NCBI GenBank assembly: GCA_037576215.1
Contig: JBANDB010000004.1
Coordinates: forward strand, 6,076,001-6,140,000
Length of the DNA: 64,000 nucleotides
Direction: 5' to 3'
Source: Armillaria gallica
Lineage: Eukaryota; Basidiomycota; Agaricomycetes; Agaricales; Physalacriaceae
Positions within the stretch are counted from its first letter, which is position 1. Every line of letters starts with the position of its first letter. The translations under genes were made by a program, and so were the position numbers. Shown here piece by piece: positions 56,806-64,000 of the stretch. The notes under the pieces were generated by a model that was not told the DNA's origin, searched no databases, and worked only from the letters and a program-made list of their open reading frames with translations.

Positions 56806-59800
56806 ACCTCTTAAAGTGAAACATAAGGATCATCCCGTTTAGCACCAAATAATAACCATATGGATACCTCTGCCAGCTCATCACTAGTTCTAACACCGCT
56901 TACGACCGCTGAGTGGTGAGTCCCGCGGGATTGAGAAACCACCATACACATTGTTGTGTGTTCTCCCCGGAGTTCCAAGTTCTGAGAGGTGCGCCCGGGA
57001 AGCCCGTTGCAAACAATGGCATCATTCGTGAATACGATGGAAGAAATGGGGAAGAACTGTCACATATTTTTTTGTCGGTTCCGCTCAGGCTGAGCCAACT
57101 TGCTCATGATCAAGTTTGTATGTCCGGATCAGTCGCTGGCGATTTCGGGGTGAACCATCGTTTCTCCGCGATATGATGTCAATTACTTCGTACTTGTCGT
57201 AGAAATCAGGAGATTCAGACAAAGCCAAGACCTGAACGCAGCGCAGCGCAGGTGCTCTCAGGAACACGCGCAGCATTGAATACCTAAAACGGGAGCACTT
57301 CATTAAGATTGTGCATGCGAAGGTCTGAGAACCACAATCATCAATCAAACACCAGAAAGGGACACTTTAGCTTTCAAGGCATTTGAGTCTACGGGAATGC
57401 TTCATTCGCAGTCCTGATAGAGATCAGCATCATGTCTAGCTTGGGGGCGAGAAGTAGGATGACTCGAGTCATCAGTTCCAGTCAACGTTGGGTCCACTAG
57501 GAGTTGATGGGGCGCCCCCCCACCATCATCGGCATCAGTCTTCGCTGGAGAGAATAATCAGCAAGAGAGAAGATCCGACGTGGATGAAATTTTTCGAAGT
57601 TACGGAATTCCAGACAGGCAGGCCCATACGAAGCGCACCACGTATATCAGAGGCCCAGACTGTGGAGCTGGTGCGACGAACCTACTGCAACATACGTTAT
57701 GAATAGTGATCAGATGATTTTGAAACCAACTTGCCGTAGGTGAATCACTCGATGGAAGGTAATTGATATTCATTGCTCAAATCATCGCATTCACGATTTC
57801 TCCTTGTTCTCGGACAGTCCGGTTGTGTCAACACAGAACAGGTTCGGCCAATGATAAGCCATTTTGAAAATTTAATAGCTTACGCTGCGCTTTCAGCGGC
57901 GTTCATTCCTCGTTTATCGGGAAGGAAATGTCCGGATCAAACCAGACAACAACATGGCGTACGTAGATGTTGAGGACAGCCGGATCTTGAATGTCGAACG
58001 CTCGGAGTAAATCTGAATTCGTTGTCTTTCGGGCTGAATCTCGGGGTCCAAATGGTGATTATTCGAGGAATACTTTTCTAAGGAAATTATAGAATAAGAG
58101 ATACGAGCAGTGGGTCAGAATGAGAGACTATCTTCTCTACGTGATAGTAAGACAAACGTAGAAATAAAAGGATAATGGAGAACGGACCGAGCATCTTCAG
58201 TTTCAGCAGCGCTCATAGCACTGTGACTACCGTTTTGACAACTCTTGTGAGGCCTATTGGGCACGTCTTGCAATATCAAATCTGGCGTCATAGCGTCTTC
58301 GGCCTTAACCCTGATTGTCCCTCCAGGCCCGCGCGCTTGTAGGGCCGCAAGCCAAACGCTTATTTCCCCACTGATCGATCAATAAAGTCGCCCGCCACCC
58401 TGAAAATCCCTCCGGACGAGGCACGATGGACACCGAGCATAATCGTGGTCAGGTCAAGAGTCTCTCGACGTTGGCTGTCTTCGTCATGACATTCGTGATT
58501 GCCTACAAGGAAGGATAACCAGGTCGACATTGCCATGGCATCGTCAGCCCTTACACGACAACGGAAGCCCATAATCTTGTGAACAACGCACGGCGGGGGA
58601 AATGACAAACGTGTAATGTGTTCCCGCATCACGGGCGAAAGACATCGATCCTGAAGATACCGCGGATATCTTTATTGCCCACATGTTACTGGTTGGAAAA
58701 CGGGACACAACTGAAACTAATTTAGAGATCAGCTACAACCAGCATTCAAGAAAAATCATTCCACCTTTGCGCAGGTGTCTTACCGTGCATCCATCGGCGA
58801 TGGTTCAACCAGAGACGCCATAAACCCCATTGTTATAGCCTCCCGTTCGTGATGAGCTCCCTACTGGCCATGAGCCGGAGCGTACTCTTGTACAGATCCT
58901 CGGGGAGTTAAACACTACCCTTCTGGACATATTCTGAGGGGGTTATAGAATATTGCCCAGGTAGACAATAGCTTTATTCCAACCTATAGACCTTCCGAAT
59001 GAGAACTCGTACCAAAAGCGAGAAGGCACTCACCACATTCTGTATTGCTCTTGGCGAGAAGGGACCGTTCAAGAGGGCATCTGCCAATACATTTTGCTTC
59101 TCTCCTTGTTCTTGCCACTTTAAAACGCCACACACTCGTCCGCTCTTTTGGCCGCCGGTTCACCTTCATGGATCTTTCTTGCAGAAGTGCCGCCACAGGA
59201 TTTCCAGGGAAGATATCCGCACACACATTATTATCGATTATGAATGCGTAAACCTTATAAGAGCGAAGTGGCGGGTCTCTCTGGCTACGCTCCCTAAGAG
59301 GACCGTGTGCTGAAATAAGCGAGTGATAGGTTCTCTAGAGCGAGGCCTCGAGTAAATGCGTAGGGACCGAACGCTGCAGGGTGGCACAGTCACGGCGATA
59401 AGCATCTGAGGTAGGGATATGGGCATAAACAATGACGAAAGCTCATCGCGGTAGAAAATGTGATGCCCTCCAGTGTACGGGCCAGAAAGTAGATCTGCCA
59501 TAGGTCGTCGAGGTGGTCCCAAACGTATAGCGAGGCGACGTTGGGAAGAGGAGGCACTGGCAGCTGGAGCTCCGTGCCCCGAGAAATAAGCTTGAGTAAG
59601 GGGACGGTGCTGGACACTACGGGCGACATATTACAGAGGACAACATGAAAAGTTGATTCTGTGTCGAGGTGGAAGAGCTAGACCGTGGAAGGCGATGAGG
59701 TGAACAAGCTCGTCGTCGACGAGCTCGATGAGCTCCAAGGGTACGTCAGCCGTTGTCACCTACAGGTCTGTTCATAAAAATAATAAGAAGAAAATACACT

Positions 59801-61030
59801 GAGCTGTTTTTGGGGAAAGCCTGCGAGCGGTGGAATTACGTCATCACTCTTTTTCATCAGTTACCGCCATGTCCCTCACCGGATCTTCCAGCATTGTCAC
59901 CCCTTTTCTCAGTGCTGTATTGTGGTACGCGTCTCATATTCTCTCATCGGCGGCGATTGACGTCGGGGGCCAGTAGATACTAGATACGCTCACGTTGGCA
60001 ACGGCGGCGACGGCTATCCAGCATCAAATAGACCGGATGTCATTAGCATGGTCCCTTCGATGACGCCGCAGTTAGTGGTCGATGGATATCCCAACAGATA
60101 AAGCACAGCCGTAGGAACCCTGCTTGGGCAGTACAAAGTCCCTTCGATTTCAGGGATATCATTCTCCTAGCGTACGCAACAATTTCATTGCGCATATATG
60201 CGGAGCCCACGGGCCACAAAGACCATATTGCGCCACTTGCAATAAAATAATTTCCAGCATCCGGTTTTTCTTAGCTGCCTCCAGGTGCGTGGCTTTTGTT
60301 TAGGTCGCTGTCGAGGTATTGAATGCCATCTAGACTCTAGGACCTTCTGGGCGTGCCGTTTCTTTACAGGACTCAAGACGGCGACGTTGTCTATCCAGGA
60401 CAATCAATCACGTCTATATGCTTGGGAATAGACCTGTGGCACGATCAAATGCATGAAGACGCCATCCTTGGATATCGATATTGCAGAGAGCTAGCAGGTC
60501 TGAGGTGGCTTCGTTGTGAAGATGCCGCATATACGGAGCCATAGCAACCTGAGAACTGAGAACTGAATAGATTCAAATCGATTGTACGTCGTTTCAACCC
60601 ACTTTTTGCTTTGTATACGAACTTCGTACGTTACTAGATCTTATTTCGGAACGGCGGCAACCTTGGCATGTGTTGGTGTCGCTTATGGATCTGCATACAA
60701 TAGTAAACACACCTAATTGTCGCGTCACCACCGGGCTATAGGATGTCTCCAAATCTTATCGGCCATATCGAATGACTCTGGGATCCAGTCTGCATAGACA
60801 TTTACGTTAGTAAAACGAGACTTATTTTTGGCGACCTATATGTGGTTGAGGGCGAATGACATTGCGGACAGGAATGACACCACTTCACTGGAACTCGTGG
60901 CAGGCGCATAGTACTATTAACGCCAACCTGGCTGAACAAGGATTACCAGTTCAAGACTGTGAGAGTCTCCTCGTCGGACGAGAGCTCCGTAAGGAATCAG
61001 AATTTGATGTAAATTGCGCAAATCTAATTT
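56806..61030 (-). repeat. Block R copy 6 (R6), inverted right arm
   Basis: Read on the minus strand this is a full-length R copy: it starts at about 61,030 (AATTTGCGCAATTTACATCA), passes the F-box-like remnant (59.75-58.98 kb) and the conserved TTATTGATCGATCAGTGGGG region (58,385-58,366), and ends with CATATGGTTATTATTTGGTG (about 56,862). It is inverted relative to all other R copies and forms an imperfect inverted repeat with R5. Confidence 0.62.
58980..59760 (-). pseudogene. F-box-like pseudogene 6
   Basis: On the minus strand the frame DVPLELIELVDDELVHLIAF (about 59,740) is followed, after a frame change, by MSPVVSSTVPLLKLISRGTE, then LPNVASLYVWDHLDDLWQIY, FLARTLEGITFSTAMSFRHC and, in further frames, VPPCSVRSLRIYS and CADIFPGNPVAALLQ. 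This copy best preserves the middle of the ancestral protein, typical in tone of fungal F-box/LRR proteins. Frameshifts and the lack of a start codon make it a pseudogene. Confidence 0.5.
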
Positions 61031-64000
61031 ATCACTCCTCAGGGTAGACGTATTCGAACTCGGCCTATGGCCTTGAAGAGATCATGTTTCAACGCCGAGA
61101 TCATGCGATGTATATCGACGCTTTCGTGGGTAAATATCCCAATGTTCCGCAGCCCGCTTTTTGACAATATCAATGTAGATACCTTGAATGGCTAGTCCCA
61201 TCATGAGCGCCACCATTTTCTCGTTCACGCTGAAATACAACAGGATAACCTCGGGCAACCTGTGTACGACTCTCCTTGCCGATTTCTCAACGGGTGCTTC
61301 TCCTTTTGCTTCCCCGTCTCTGATCATGAGATTAACCTTATACGTTGGCGCTTTCGAAGTTACCGATCAAGCATAAGTGGGCTCCGTAAAGTCGAGGTCG
61401 CCTGATCTACCAGCCTATCAACCCTATTCTTGGAAGGTGTACCATGGCCTACGTCTCCGGGCCCTCAGATGAGATACTAGTCCCCCTTTTACCCCTCAAA
61501 GCCCCAATCGTCCTCGGCGAGGAGAAAAACGCCTCGCCGTAGCGGGAGGTGATAACCTCGATCATTCTTTCCACACCTTCGGCTAATTCCTTGTTTAGAT
61601 TATAGAGACAAATTGGTCGACCAACGACGTCCTTCTCTTTCATTCAGTGCCTGGTTCATCTCTTTGCAAGGAAGAGCCGAACGATCTATCAGATTGAGTG
61701 TTGGGTGGGAGAATCCACGTTTGACGATTCCGGAAGGCATACTAGCGTGGCACTGGTGTTCTTTGCCTAGACCTCCGACGTTCGCATCCGAAACCTGATA
61801 GAAATCACCGGGCTGTTCGTCCCTACCCCGCGTTGGTCTGTTTGTGGAGCGTAGAGTATTCTGATTCGCGGTCGTATGTCGTTACATTTTCTACCATGCC
61901 CGCTGCAGACCTCATGTGCGTTATAGATAGGTGCTGCTTTGCTCTAATGACATATGCGCACGGCGCGTAGGCACTACGGTGGCTCAACCTGCCAGCGGCG
62001 CCAACGCGGCTCGTCCGTATCCCAGGATGTCCCGGATCCTGACGCTGTGGGGGGTCCAGACCGTCGACAGTCGTGTTTATCAACGAGCAGCTAACACGGA
62101 ACGCTCAGACCATATCCAAGGATGCTGATGAGCGGTACATATTCAATGATTTGGGTGCGAGGGAGACCTTCATCGCCGTGTGTATTCCTCCTTTGCACCT
62201 CCAAGCCGCATCTCCAAGGTAGGTCTCCTGGTTTTCTTTGGCATCTTCTTCCATTTTGACACCCGTCTTCACCAACAGACTGGCTCTTTTATGACGCTTT
62301 TGCACTCCTCATCCCGTTCCCGTACCTGTCACCCCTTACGTCGATTGCTCAATATACGCCGCAGATTTCAAAGCACACGTCAATACCTGCCTTTTCAACT
62401 CTCATTCTATAAACTCTGGCTATTGCCAGCGTAATTTCGTCGCCATTCGACAATTTCTCTTTGGCGCCATCATCGCTCACTCCCCAGAAAATGTACCGAT
62501 CTTTCATCTTCGTCTTAATTCCTACACTGCCGGACTACGATGTCCGTGCGTCCGGTCAATAATCGTGGTCGCGACATCGTCGTAGAAATCGATCGCAGAG
62601 TTGATCAATAAATACTGGGAAATGCCTACCGATTTTCATGCGGACTACAATGAGCGTCACTGCATCTCTATCGTTCTCCGCGGCTGCCATTCTTATGATT
62701 CAGCACCTGCGCTAATTTAGCAGATCATAAACCCTTCGTAACCACGGTGTTCCCTGCTCTTTATCGGCGTAATTCTCTGGCACTACAACCGGATCCACCT
62801 GTCTTTCTTTATTATTTCATTAGTCCTCGTTTTCATTTCAATGAATGGGAGCGGTACTATACTTGGCGTTTTTTTACCACAGGCACCTCCTATCGCGTTT
62901 GATCTGCCCAAATACCTCCTGAGATTTCGCTTTCTCATACAGAAATGCGGGAACACATCTTCTCGTAACTTGTATTTTCTCCCACCACCACCGGACATTG
63001 AACAGCATGTGCCGTGTGCTCGAGAACAGCGCTAATCTGATTGATAGTAATCCCGCAAGATTTGTCGATTGAAGTAAGCCCCCCCCCTCCCCCCCATCAG
63101 AAGGACTTGACAAGCTTCGCAAATCTATTTAAATAATGATAAAAGGACAGGGAAATCAGGACCAAATTGAATGTCCGGCAGAACACGGGACCGTATATTG
63201 TTTAACCATAACCTCTTTTCAAGCAAAACAAAATATCGAAACATTCGAAGTGCATACGAAATCTGGAATAGATTACTTATTCGAGAACGTAAACGACAAG
63301 GTTTGAAACTATAAGTGGTAATTTGGGACCTGGCAAATCATAGCAAATCCCCAACGTCATTGTACTCTAAATGGACCCACTTGTAGGCTAAGACATCAGC
63401 ACCATATCGGGAATGAAATCTAAGGCACCGAGCCGAGGGTCTTATCTGACGTTTCAAAGTTGAATTTGAAAATTCCAACCTTTGACTGCGAACATTTGCT
63501 TCGTCCACCGCGACCATGCGCCTCTATGTTTCACTATATTTTTGGCACTCTGGCTCACCCAAATCAAACACAAGGGTGATCACAAGGATGCTACCAAACG
63601 CGTTGACGACGTTATCCCTACCGGAAACATTCCAGAACGTCGAACTCAACTTGCCCGATGGTTCAAGATGCTCGTTGCGAAAGTAGGACTACTTCCTGTC
63701 CTGTTGTACAGAAATTGATGCTATCTATTTCTTTCGTCATGCCAATAAAACATTCGTTTTCCCCTACACGCTCGTCTGCCGTCCTTCTCGAGAACAACGT
63801 GGTACCAATGCCAGAACTTTCAAGTTGTCGCACTGAACGTCAGTTTTCTTCAAGGTTCCCTCCTTTAGCTTGTTCATGTGCTGCATTGCTAATGTTGGTT
63901 CTTCCTCCTCTTTTCTCCTCGTTGTCAACATGTCAACGCGTGCTCTGATATTCCTGCGACCTTCTGCTTGCTACTTGTACCTCTATTTCCTTATCTTTTG
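61031..64000. other. No recognisable gene
   Basis: Frames of 60-96 codons on both strands without motifs, paralogues or convincing introns (for example 61,449-61,643 minus, 62,180-62,434 plus and 63,658-63,948 plus). An interrupted C run near 63,079-63,095 is the only simple repeat. The right window edge may cut a gene that I cannot see. Confidence 0.4.

Overview
The window looks like a repeat-rich accessory region of a filamentous basidiomycete, probably an Agaricomycete. The evidence is eukaryotic genes with many short GT-AG introns of 45-66 nt, a roughly 48-50% GC impression, a DUF6589-type protein beside a RecQ-like helicase (a pairing I associate with Agaricomycetes), F-box-like fragments, and small cysteine-rich proteins driven by TATA boxes. 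I cannot name the species. I recognise no housekeeping gene, tRNA, rRNA or CRISPR array.

Most of the DNA is diverged segmental duplication. One block (here 'R', about 4 kb, holding a decayed F-box-like gene) occurs six times: 1-820 (partial), 3.29-5.86, 14.54-18.54, 24.95-28.78 (cut off), 50.2-54.3, and inverted at 61.0-56.8 kb. A second block ('P', about 3.7-4 kb) occurs at 10.9-14.6 and 36.1-40.1 kb. R5 and R6 form a large imperfect inverted repeat.

Two gene families survive inside this mosaic. The first encodes proteins of 63-68 aa with about eight cysteines, in four copies (5942, 18643, 41452 on +; 54877 on -). At least three share one intron and a final exon of only eight nucleotides that ends the protein in Gly-Lys-stop. 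The second ('KL') has three multi-exon genes (8762-10437, 21729-23508, 45997-47531; 471, 504 and 435 aa as I model them) with identical internal intron positions, a C-terminal region that resembles a degenerate protein kinase-like lobe, and a conserved basic, NLS-like cluster. A cysteine-rich gene lies 2.6-4.3 kb upstream of each KL gene on the same strand, so the two may have been amplified together as a cassette.

At 28.8-35.3 kb sits a tail-to-tail pair: a DUF6589-type gene (29289-32896 +, 1150 aa modelled) and a RecQ-like helicase gene (35212-32913 -, 732 aa modelled), with 16 bp between their stop codons. Three 90-bp tandem repeats flank the left side. The pair interrupts block R4 and so behaves like an inserted mobile element. 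Smaller elements include a 409-bp hAT-type MITE with a perfect 8-bp target duplication (35609-36017), a 525-bp fold-back element with arms of about 175 bp (44400-44924), and a perfect 16-bp hairpin (5129-5167). An alpha/beta-hydrolase pseudogene (42.6-43.2 kb, -) and a possible leucine-rich-repeat remnant (43.4-44.4 kb, -) complete the recognisable content. All gene models were spliced by eye. The frames close exactly, but no transcript or database support was available.
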